From a bacterium (lineage in GTDB: Bacteria > Bacteroidota > Bacteroidia > Flavobacteriales_D > Crocinitomicaceae), in contig JANSYQ010000035.1 of NCBI GenBank assembly GCA_024742305.1, positions 1 to 34,058 on the forward strand: a DNA stretch of 34,058 nucleotides, in the 5' to 3' direction. Positions 17,901 to 24,579 of this stretch are shown here, piece by piece. The position numbers were made by a program, and so were the translations under genes. The notes below the pieces were generated by a model. The model was not told the origin of the DNA. It was given only the letters and a program-made list of their open reading frames with translations, and searched no databases. Position 1 is the stretch's first letter, and every line of letters begins with the position of its first letter.

Positions 17901-17984
17901 AGCAAGACCATTTTCCGGTCGAATTTGTGCTGAAACGGCTACAATACAACAAGTAACTAAAATAAAGGTCAACAGGTGCTTCAT
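14976..17984 (-). CDS. Secreted tandem-domain amidohydrolase
   Basis: I set the start at the ATG at 17982-17984 (1002 residues), where MKHLLTFILVTCCIVAVSAQ forms a signal peptide; the longer frame adds 15 residues with no family support. There are two amidohydrolase modules in one chain. The first (about residues 30-410) has lost the HxH motif (FIDLNSTMG) and has FTGEGV where the catalytic Asp would be. A beta-rich linker of about 120 residues follows. The second (about 560-960) keeps IIDEHSH (His624, His626), later histidines in SCHSYV and TFTHILEG, and the Asp motif INSDDAE, so it is probably an active metal-dependent hydrolase on C-N bonds. The closing pattern MGSLKVGKDADIVIWSDNPL is typical. 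The natural substrate is unknown; cyclic amides or small peptides are possible from the family. Confidence 0.87.
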   Translation of the reverse strand: MKHLLTFILVTCCIVAVSAQIRPENGLAPSEAPSYALRNATVYVSPDEVMNHATLIIKDGKITEVSSNPLMKIPKDAVEIDCKGKVILPSFIDLNSTMGMPEVKTPESKTRDGAVHWNYSIHPELDAASLYSFDGKGSDALVAKGFGFAVSRQDNGVAQGTGTLVATNETEAARMTAENIPSYFSFSRGASPQGYPSSQMGSIALLRQAFYDAKWYENNKEELNLSYEALLDQQEGTMIFKTRDDLELLRAAKIANEFGFEFVFLGSGEEYQSIPEIAGLSATIVLPLDYPEAYDVQNPYVARQIPLSDLKHWEMAPSNARILLENGVNICFTGEGVKAEDFWSNLRKTLAHGVSEEDVLKGLTTQPAKILGMSDALGTLEKGKWASFTIFDSNPLHGPAKILEAWSMGNREVKHVINDVSQVTGEYSISLEGKSYEIELTEQGGKLKGKLTYEIEEEETKRDTTTKLSADFFENNITFQFNIHNQDLDGSVSMRGKYNSRLHVFEGEALIPDGSWVKWSAIRSKKGENKKEDTPTITLADTTNYTWFPNMAYGFDSLPEQQPIIIKNATLWTNEADGILKNATIAIENGKITYVGTGNGPRNNKAIVIDAKGKHVTSGIIDEHSHIAISKGVNEGGQSISSEVSIGHVVNPQDINIYRQLAGGVTAAQLLHGSANPIGGQSALIKLKWGGTAEDMLIDDAPGFIKFALGENVKRSNWGSGDRFPQTRMGVEQVFYDGFHRAKAYEAEWSNYKKGGKNEPRVDLELEALVEILNEERFISCHSYVQSEINMLMHVTDSMGFKVNTFTHILEGYKVADKMVEHGAGGSTFSDWWAYKYEVNDAIPYNAALMHEQGVVVAINSDDAEMGRRLNQEAAKGVKYGGMSEEEAWKMVTLNPAKLLHLDENMGSLKVGKDADIVIWSDNPLSVRAKAEKTMIDGVILYDAEIDAEKRKSNQAEKARIISKMLADNEAGGKKKPFIKIKKGHYHCNTLGEEATLEENQH

Positions 17985-18160
17985 GAGAGAAATTATTGAG
18001 AGGGTGAATTTAGCAAAAATGCAGCACAATGAGTGCGTGGTTTTGAACTACAGGATAGGCAGAAGGGAGCGAAGTTCAACCCTGTTCCATTAATAAGGGA
18101 TGTCTCAAGGAATATCAAGAACAAAGCACTACTAAGTCTAGCAAGTACTTCTCTATTTCG

Positions 18161-18168
18161 TATTTTTG
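18161..18168 (+). promoter_or_regulatory. Predicted -7 box of the 18187-20174 unit
   Basis: TATTTTTG matches the Bacteroidota -7 consensus TAnnTTTG and lies 19 bases before the ATG at 18187. No good -33 box is visible, so support is moderate. The rest of the 202-bp gap (17985-18186) between the divergent genes shows no gene. Confidence 0.4.
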
Positions 18169-18186
18169 TGGTAGAAATTTGGCTTT

Positions 18187-18642
18187 ATGGATATTTATGG
18201 AATATTAGTTCACTTGCACTCCGGATTGAGATGGGTAGTGCTACTGTTGTTGATTTACGCGATTATCAACGCGGCACGTTCAATCTCTTCAGGAAAGTAT
18301 TTGAAGAAAGATAAGATGATCAACTTATTCACGATGATCTCATTACACATTCAATTACTCATTGGATTGATCTTATATATCATTAGTCCAAACGTGAAGT
18401 TTATAGATGGTTGGATGAAGGATAGCATGCTGCGTTTCTTTGCTTTGGAGCACATCACATTGATGATTATTGCCATTGCTATTATTACTATTGGTCGCTC
18501 AAGAGCGGAAAAGAAATTGGAAGGAACGCGTAACAAACACCGCGCAATTCTTATCTCTTACATCATCGGTTTGATTCTCATTTTGGTATCTATTCCATGG
18601 CCGTTTGGTCGTTGGGCATCATTTGGAGCAGGACTCGGATGA
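18187..18642 (+). CDS. Four-TM membrane protein, cytochrome b-like
   Basis: A 151-residue inner-membrane protein with four predicted transmembrane helices at about residues 13-30, 45-66, 86-103 and 121-141, separated by short basic loops. Histidines near or in helices (His9, His11 and His54 in ISLHIQLLIG, His89 in LEHITL) could bind heme, and similar proteins in Flavobacteriia are often labelled cytochrome b; I cannot confirm heme binding from sequence. Its stop overlaps the start of the cytochrome c gene as ATGA, which supports a redox role for the pair. The alternative is a conserved membrane protein with no cofactor. Confidence 0.75.
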   Translation: MDIYGILVHLHSGLRWVVLLLLIYAIINAARSISSGKYLKKDKMINLFTMISLHIQLLIGLILYIISPNVKFIDGWMKDSMLRFFALEHITLMIIAIAIITIGRSRAEKKLEGTRNKHRAILISYIIGLILILVSIPWPFGRWASFGAGLG

Positions 18643-18974
18643 TCAAAAAAGGTGTGTTCATAGCAGCGGTTTCACTCTTTTCCTTCTCTTCTTGTGGAGA
18701 TGGTGGAGGACAACAGCCCTTCAATCCACCGAAAGGGTACAAATCGCGTTCAGGTAAACTCATTTACTCCAAGCACTGTACCTCTTGTCATGGCGACAAC
18801 GGCAAACTTGGATCAGGTGGAGCCAAGGACTTAACCGTTTCTAGAATGGACTCAACGGAAATCGTAGATATTCTTAGAAATGGCAAGAACGGCATGCCGC
18901 GCCAAATTCAGTATTTTAAATCAGACGAAGAAGTCGAAAATATGATTGATCACCTAAAATCCATGCGAAAATAG
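18639..18974 (+). CDS. Lipoprotein cytochrome c
   Basis: A 111-residue protein starting at the ATG that overlaps the previous stop (ATGA, 18639-18642). The frame extends 14 codons upstream, but that part lies inside the membrane-protein gene. A lipoprotein signal ends at FSFSSC (Cys19), followed by a flexible Gly/Gln/Pro linker. One class I cytochrome c domain has the heme site CTSCH (47-51) and the likely axial methionine Met86 in NGKNGMPRQ. The protein should be membrane-anchored and periplasmic, passing electrons within the respiratory chain or to the neighbouring membrane protein. The stop TAG is followed at once by the hflX ATG. Confidence 0.92.
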   Translation: MIKKGVFIAAVSLFSFSSCGDGGGQQPFNPPKGYKSRSGKLIYSKHCTSCHGDNGKLGSGGAKDLTVSRMDSTEIVDILRNGKNGMPRQIQYFKSDEEVENMIDHLKSMRK

Positions 18975-20174
18975 ATGGAGCAAGGACACGTTTTAGTTGA
19001 TGCAGTTGAGGAAAGTTGTGTACTCGTGGGAGTTATCTCCGGCGATATCACCGAATCTCAGGCAGAAGAATATATTGATGAGCTAGAGTTTTTAGCGTTG
19101 ACGGCAGGAGCGATAACGAAAGAAAAGTTCTTGCAGAAATTGCCATTGCCCAATCCGAAAACGTACGTGGGAAGTGGGAAGTTGGATGAAATCAAAGAAT
19201 ACATTGACGAGAATAATATCGACCTAGTAATTTTTGATGATGAGTTAAGTCCGTCCCAATTGCGAAATATTGAACGGGCCATGAACATCAAAGTATTGGA
19301 CCGAAACAATTTGATCTTGGATATTTTCGCCAGTCGAGCAAGAACATCCCACGCGAAAACGCAAGTTGAGTTGGCACAGTTGCAGTATTTGTTACCGCGC
19401 CTTACTCGAATGTGGACCCACCTTGAACGTCAAAAAGGGGGGATTGGAATGCGCGGACCGGGAGAGACTCAGATTGAGACCGACCGCCGAATCATTCAAA
19501 AGAAGATATCCCTTCTCAAAGAGAAACTGAAGAGCATTGACAAACAGATGTCGGTGCAGCGCGGTAATCGTGGACAATTGGTTCGCGTAGCTTTGGTGGG
19601 ATATACCAACGTAGGGAAAAGCACCTTGATGAACCTCATGAGCAAGTCGGAGGTATTTGCTGAAAACAAACTCTTTGCAACCTTGGATACAACGGTGAGA
19701 AAAGTGGTGATTGAAAACTTACCCTTCTTGCTGGCGGACACTGTAGGGTTTATTCGAAAACTACCGCACCAACTGGTTGAATCGTTCAAATCTACCTTAG
19801 ATGAGGTGCGTGAGGCAGATGTACTCATGCATGTTTTGGATATCTCGCACCCCAATTTTGAAGATCATTTCGAAGTGGTAAACGAGACCCTTGCAGAGAT
19901 TGATGATACCGAGAAGCCAACCATTGTTGTTTTCAATAAAATTGACGCGTACCAATACGACCCAACGTTAGAAGATCACGAAGTAGATTCTGAAACTGCC
20001 TTAGTGCCGCTTGAAGAACTCAAGAAAACGTGGATGGCGAAACTGCCTGATGCCAAGTGCGTATTCATTTCAGCGCAAAACAAAGAGAATATTGACGAGC
20101 TTCGTTCTGTAGTATATGAAGAAGTCAAGGAGATTTTCCAAGTTCGATACCCATATCACAACTTCTTGTACTAA
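18975..20174 (+). CDS. hflX: GTPase HflX
   Basis: A 399-residue ribosome-associated GTPase that, in other bacteria, splits or rescues stalled 70S ribosomes under heat or other stress. The N-terminal HflX domain includes the characteristic KTYVGSGKLDEI (62-73), a long helix, and GGIGMRGPGETQIETDRR (155-172), the signature of the family. The G domain has G1 GYTNVGKST (209-217), G3 DTVGFI (255-260) and G4 NKID (321-324). The start directly abuts the cytochrome c stop with no spacer, so translation must be coupled. The pairing with electron-transfer genes is odd functionally but tight. A terminator follows at once. Confidence 0.97.
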   Translation: MEQGHVLVDAVEESCVLVGVISGDITESQAEEYIDELEFLALTAGAITKEKFLQKLPLPNPKTYVGSGKLDEIKEYIDENNIDLVIFDDELSPSQLRNIERAMNIKVLDRNNLILDIFASRARTSHAKTQVELAQLQYLLPRLTRMWTHLERQKGGIGMRGPGETQIETDRRIIQKKISLLKEKLKSIDKQMSVQRGNRGQLVRVALVGYTNVGKSTLMNLMSKSEVFAENKLFATLDTTVRKVVIENLPFLLADTVGFIRKLPHQLVESFKSTLDEVREADVLMHVLDISHPNFEDHFEVVNETLAEIDDTEKPTIVVFNKIDAYQYDPTLEDHEVDSETALVPLEELKKTWMAKLPDAKCVFISAQNKENIDELRSVVYEEVKEIFQVRYPYHNFLY

Positions 20175-20212
20175 AAAAGGTCGATCCCCACATTGGAAAC
20201 CGACCTTTTGTT
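20173..20212 (+). terminator. Rho-independent terminator after hflX
   Basis: AAAAGGTCG (20175-20183) pairs perfectly with CGACCTTTT (20201-20209) around a 17-nt loop, immediately after the hflX stop. The gene on the other side runs toward it, so the hairpin may serve both strands: in the minus-strand sense the six As at 20173-20178 become a T-run. Confidence 0.75.
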
Positions 20213-20232
20213 AGGTTACTCTTCTCTTTTTA

Positions 20233-22494
20233 TTATCGTTCTACGTGCACGAAGCCGTGTCCTGAAATTACCTCTTCGGTAGTACCTTGCGCTTCGTAAT
20301 AGTAGAAGTAAACACCATCTTCTACAGGAGCACCATTTTGGTTGGTTCCGTCCCACGCTGGGTTCGGTCCTTGACCTTCGTAAATAAGGTTCCCCCAACG
20401 GTTGGTAATGGTAAGAACAATGTTCGTTGTATTCACTGTTTCTAAGAAGAACAAGTCGTTTACTTCATCTCCATTTGGTGTAATTACGTTCGGTGCAACT
20501 ACCTCAGGAACAGGGAAGATACAACTTCCGTCATCTTGAATAGCGCTTGGATCGTAGTTCAATGCATTCGGATCGGTACATCCACACGGTGTTACAGCAA
20601 TTTGAGCGTAAGCTGTGTCTGCACAACCCGTTGCGTCAGAGGCAATCAAGGTTACCGTTGAAGACTGTGTAAATGTGTGATTGACGTCTATCGCCGTTTG
20701 TGTTGGAGAGCCATCACCGAAGTCCCAAACGTAGTTAACAGTGTTCTGACTCGAGTTCACAAAACTAACTTGTACAGGAGAACATCCGCTAGCAGAAGGT
20801 GGTGTGAATTGTGCAATCGGCGGATTCTCAATATCAATGAATACACTGTCATCAACTTCACAAACTGCATCCGATAAGGTCACATAATACCAACCTGAAG
20901 GAACGTCCGTAATTACACTTGCATTCACTTGATTTGCTCCCGGTTGTCCTGGTCCTTCAAAGAACCAGTTCAATCCCGTTGTGGTGTTTGTGGAATCTCC
21001 TGAATAGAACGCCGAGGCCGCTCCAGTTGGATTACAAGCACTCGCATTTTGCACGAAGAAGGAATCTATCGAAAGCGTTTGATCTAGCGTAATTGTTACT
21101 GTATCCACACCCGTATATCCGCAGGCATCTGTTGCGGTGACGATGAATTCTGTCACACCCGAAGTTGCGTTTTGAACCGTTGGCAAATACGCGGTATCTC
21201 CTACTTGACTATTTGGATCATTCCAACTGTAGGTATAAGGAGGCTCACCGCCTGATAGTACTTCCGCAATCACTTGAATTGAGTCGTTGATACAGTAAGC
21301 CATCGGGTCAGGAGCACTAACATTTATATCAACCGAGTCAATGATCCAAAGCGTTCCACTAGAGACAATCGTATCACCACAAGCCGTAATAGTTGTGGCA
21401 GTAATTGTAATGTACTCCATGTTGTCAGGAATTCCATCTTGTATTGGGTCGATGGTTAATGTCAAAGTATCGTCTCCCGGTAAGAAGGTTACTGGGTTAG
21501 GCAATGCTGGGTAGTCTGTTCCATTTGTCGCGGTACCTGTAATGTCGTAATTGATGATCAACGTGTCTCCAATTTGCGACTGAGGACGAATGAACTGCAA
21601 TTCTGCTGTTGAACAACCTTCAATTACCGTTGTATCTCCTGAAACTGTTGCTACGGCAACTTCAACTGCTTCCGATGCAAATGAGTTCGCCTGAAGGAAT
21701 ACACCTGAGTCATATGACTGGTCACCCACGTTACAAATTGCAAGTTTAATGTGATACGTCTGACCACATTGAACCGATGCATTCGCAGACAAGGTCACTG
21801 TCGTCCCGTCATATTGGATAGCGGAACCGTAAGCGGCACCTCCTTGGTTATCTTCATAAAATTGCGGGTACTGACCTACACCTGGTCCAAGGTTGTTAAT
21901 GGTAACCGGAATGGTTGTCCCAGGAATAATTGCCAAATTTTCCCCTCCATTTGGATAGCCTCCTAGTGGGTATGGTCCTGAAATTCCTGGTCCCCACAAG
22001 AAGAATCCGAAGGCATCATTAAACGTGGATGGAGAGAACTCAGGGTACTCATCCGATCCAAAAATGTAGTTAAATGAAATAGTATCCCCGGAAGGAACGA
22101 AATCGAATTCCAAAACGGCTCCGTTTGTTGGAGCTGCGTTGGCAATCGCGTTTAAGTGAGGATCTGTCCCTACGTTTGGTGTCGGTGGGTTGTTGTTGGT
22201 AAACGATCCAATAGTATTTGGACCAACCGCACCAATTCCATTACCTGTTGTCAAAAGCACTCCCGATGGAATAGGAAATGTAGTCCCTTGCGAGTCGAAA
22301 AAAGTTACGTTGCCCTGAATTTGAGCCGCACTTACAGGCGATCCATTGTACGTGATGTTAGATGCCGTAACTCCGAATCCCAAAAGAACGTTTTGTACCA
22401 ATTCTTCAGGTGTTTGCGTGTTATCAACGGTGATTTGCGCTTGTGATACTTGTACCGCAGTAAGTAGTGCAATGACAGCTAGAAGGTGTTTCAT
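20233..22494 (-). CDS. Modular surface protein with gliding-motility type C-terminal (type IX secretion) domain
   Basis: The start is placed at the ATG at 22492-22494 (753 residues), where MKHLLAVIALLTAVQVSQAQ is a signal peptide; the open frame adds 34 upstream residues. In order: a choice-of-anchor L-type domain (about 20-265, with FNYIFGSDEYPEF and NDAFGFFLWGPG); a Calx-beta-like domain (about 275-385, GTATNGTDY...); a PKD/SprB-like repeat with YTYSWNDPNSQVGD; a PKD domain with VWDFGDGSPT; a small cysteine motif CTDPNALNYDPSA...DDGSC; and the C-terminal CHU_C region (VITPNGDEVND, ITNRWGNLIYEG, DGVYFYYYE). The last module is the type B signal for secretion by the type IX system. Probably an adhesin or surface-layer protein; ligand unknown. 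Confidence 0.92.
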   Translation of the reverse strand: MKHLLAVIALLTAVQVSQAQITVDNTQTPEELVQNVLLGFGVTASNITYNGSPVSAAQIQGNVTFFDSQGTTFPIPSGVLLTTGNGIGAVGPNTIGSFTNNNPPTPNVGTDPHLNAIANAAPTNGAVLEFDFVPSGDTISFNYIFGSDEYPEFSPSTFNDAFGFFLWGPGISGPYPLGGYPNGGENLAIIPGTTIPVTINNLGPGVGQYPQFYEDNQGGAAYGSAIQYDGTTVTLSANASVQCGQTYHIKLAICNVGDQSYDSGVFLQANSFASEAVEVAVATVSGDTTVIEGCSTAELQFIRPQSQIGDTLIINYDITGTATNGTDYPALPNPVTFLPGDDTLTLTIDPIQDGIPDNMEYITITATTITACGDTIVSSGTLWIIDSVDINVSAPDPMAYCINDSIQVIAEVLSGGEPPYTYSWNDPNSQVGDTAYLPTVQNATSGVTEFIVTATDACGYTGVDTVTITLDQTLSIDSFFVQNASACNPTGAASAFYSGDSTNTTTGLNWFFEGPGQPGANQVNASVITDVPSGWYYVTLSDAVCEVDDSVFIDIENPPIAQFTPPSASGCSPVQVSFVNSSQNTVNYVWDFGDGSPTQTAIDVNHTFTQSSTVTLIASDATGCADTAYAQIAVTPCGCTDPNALNYDPSAIQDDGSCIFPVPEVVAPNVITPNGDEVNDLFFLETVNTTNIVLTITNRWGNLIYEGQGPNPAWDGTNQNGAPVEDGVYFYYYEAQGTTEEVISGHGFVHVER

Positions 22495-22645
22495 AGCGAG
22501 GGTTTTGCTTAAAGTTAATTGTTCGTTACAATACAAAGACTCAATGTATTCATCTTTGGTTGCACGAAAATCGAACATTCTGAGAGGAATTCCCAAATAA
22601 TCCTCGGAAAATTGCGATTTTTGATCTGCAAAAAATTGAAATCTT

Positions 22646-24037
22646 ATGGAGAATACTCAAGCTTTTATCAACGAGAACAAACAACGATTTTTAGACGAAT
22701 TATTGGATCTATTGCGTGTTCCGTCAGTTTCGGCGGACCCTGCATTCGCTGTTGACGTGCGCAAAACAGCGGAAGTAATTTCCAATCGATTGAAAGAAGC
22801 TGGAGCAGACAACGTAGAGATTTGTGAAACAGAAGGATATCCAATCGTTTATGGAGATAAAATTCTTGATCCCTCCTTGCCAACGGTTCTAGTATATGGA
22901 CATTACGATGTGCAGCCAGCGGATCCGATTGATCTTTGGGATAGCCCTGCGTTTGAGCCGGTAGTCAAAAAAACAGAACAACACCCTGATGGAGCCATTT
23001 TTGCGCGTGGTGCTTGCGATGACAAAGGTCAAATGTACATGCATGTGAAAGCGTTTGAAGCAATGATGCAATCGAATGAATTGCCTTGCAACGTCAAGTT
23101 TATGATTGAAGGAGAAGAGGAAGTAGGAAGTGCCAACTTGGGAACCTTTGTCAAGAATAACAAGGAGAAACTCTCAGCTGATGTAATTTTGGTGTCGGAT
23201 ACCGGAATGTTGGCAAACGATGTACCTTCCATCACAACGGGGTTACGCGGATTGAGCTACGTTGAAGTGGAAGTTACCGGACCCAATCGCGATTTGCACT
23301 CAGGACTTTACGGAGGTTGCGTAGCAAACCCATTGAATATTTTGGCAAAAATGGTAGCGTCTCTGCATGACGAAAACAATCATATTACCATTCCAGGTTT
23401 CTACGATAAAGTTGTAGAGCTTACGGATGAGGAGCGAGCGGAAATGGCTCGTGCACCGTTCAGCAAAGAAGCTTATTGTAAGTCTATAGATATTGCCGAC
23501 GTTTACGGTGAAGAAGGATATACAACCATGGAGCGCGGTTCCATTCGACCTACTCTAGATGTTAACGGTATGTGGGGCGGATACACAGGAGAAGGAGCGA
23601 AGACTGTTATTCCTTCAAAAGCTTACGCGAAAATTTCTATGCGCTTGGTTCCGGATCAGGACCCGGATGAGATTACACAATTGTTTATGAATCATTTTAC
23701 TTCGATTGCTCCAGCAGGAACAAAAGTCAAAGTGACACCACATCATGGAGGGGAGCCAGCGGTAACACCGATAGACTCGGACGGATACAGAGCTGCAAGC
23801 TTGGCTTATGAAAAAACATTCGGGAAAAAGCCAATTCCGGTGCGCAGCGGAGGTTCCATTCCAATTGTTGCGATGTTCGAGAAAGAACTTGGATTGAAGA
23901 CGATTTTGATGGGCTTTGGATTGGATAGTGATGCTATTCACTCACCGAATGAACACTACGGATTGTTCAATTATTACAAGGGAATTGAAACAATTCCGCA
24001 TTTCTACAGTTATTTTAAAGAACTCCTTAATAATTGA
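22646..24037 (+). CDS. M20-family dipeptidase / metallopeptidase
   Basis: A 463-residue di-zinc exopeptidase of the M20 family (dipeptidase/CNDP-like subgroup) with normal length and no signal peptide, so cytoplasmic. Metal and catalytic motifs are GHYDVQP (His86, Asp88), RGACDDKGQ (bridging Asp125), IEGEEEVGS (catalytic Glu157, metal Glu158), and HSPNEHYGL near the C-terminus, which supplies the last His. The dimerisation lid contains DLHSGLYGG. It probably cleaves dipeptides taken up or made during protein turnover. The following lipoprotein gene begins 3 bases after its stop. Confidence 0.95.
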   Translation: MENTQAFINENKQRFLDELLDLLRVPSVSADPAFAVDVRKTAEVISNRLKEAGADNVEICETEGYPIVYGDKILDPSLPTVLVYGHYDVQPADPIDLWDSPAFEPVVKKTEQHPDGAIFARGACDDKGQMYMHVKAFEAMMQSNELPCNVKFMIEGEEEVGSANLGTFVKNNKEKLSADVILVSDTGMLANDVPSITTGLRGLSYVEVEVTGPNRDLHSGLYGGCVANPLNILAKMVASLHDENNHITIPGFYDKVVELTDEERAEMARAPFSKEAYCKSIDIADVYGEEGYTTMERGSIRPTLDVNGMWGGYTGEGAKTVIPSKAYAKISMRLVPDQDPDEITQLFMNHFTSIAPAGTKVKVTPHHGGEPAVTPIDSDGYRAASLAYEKTFGKKPIPVRSGGSIPIVAMFEKELGLKTILMGFGLDSDAIHSPNEHYGLFNYYKGIETIPHFYSYFKELLNN

Positions 24038-24039
24038 TT

Positions 24040-24528
24040 ATGAAGAAAATCCTCTCCCTATCATCACGAATAACCCTCGCTATCACACTGACACTCCTCC
24101 TGTCCTCTTGTGGTTGCTTGGACTTCAATACCCCCGAAATGCGTGGTGGTGAAGACTTTTCCGTGAACAAAATCGACGGAAATAAAATTGATTTAAACGT
24201 CAAAGCGAATATTTACAACGATAATTGTTTCGGTGTGAAAATTAAACCATCCGACCTTGAACTTTTCGTGGAAGGTGAAAGTATCGGTACGGTACGCTTG
24301 AACAAGAAGGTGAAGCTCAAGAAACGCAAAGAAACGCCCATTGATGCCAATTTAACGGCAACTTTAAATGACGGAGCGTTGATGAAAATGATGGGCTATG
24401 CAGCCAAAGGTGAAGTGGAAGTTCGCCTTAAAGGCAAAGCCAAGGGAGGGGTGTTCATTTTCTCCAAGAAGATTGACATCGACGAAACAAAGAAGATTTC
24501 TACCTCTGGAATGAGGATGGGAAGGTAA
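24040..24528 (+). CDS. LEA14-like lipoprotein of unknown function
   Basis: 162 residues from the ATG at 24040 (a TTG two codons earlier is less likely). A lipoprotein signal ends in the lipobox LLLSSC, followed by a short Cys-Gly-Cys segment. The mature part, roughly residues 40-150, is a single beta-sandwich rich in alternating hydrophobics with patterns such as DLNVKANIYNDN and KIKPSDLELFVEGESIG. This is the layout of LEA type 2 (WHy-like) domains found as lipoproteins in Bacteroidota. Likely anchored in the inner or outer membrane facing the periplasm. The family's role in bacteria is unclear, with stress protection suggested by plant relatives only. Confidence 0.8.
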   Translation: MKKILSLSSRITLAITLTLLLSSCGCLDFNTPEMRGGEDFSVNKIDGNKIDLNVKANIYNDNCFGVKIKPSDLELFVEGESIGTVRLNKKVKLKKRKETPIDANLTATLNDGALMKMMGYAAKGEVEVRLKGKAKGGVFIFSKKIDIDETKKISTSGMRMGR

Positions 24529-24579
24529 GTACCTCTCGGCTCCTTTCGACAAGCGCAAGGCATCGCCCTCGAAGTAGTA

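Noticed and set aside
24529-24579. Terminator between the convergent lipoprotein and murF-alr genes
   Set aside because: No stem with a T-run could be found in the 51-bp gap.
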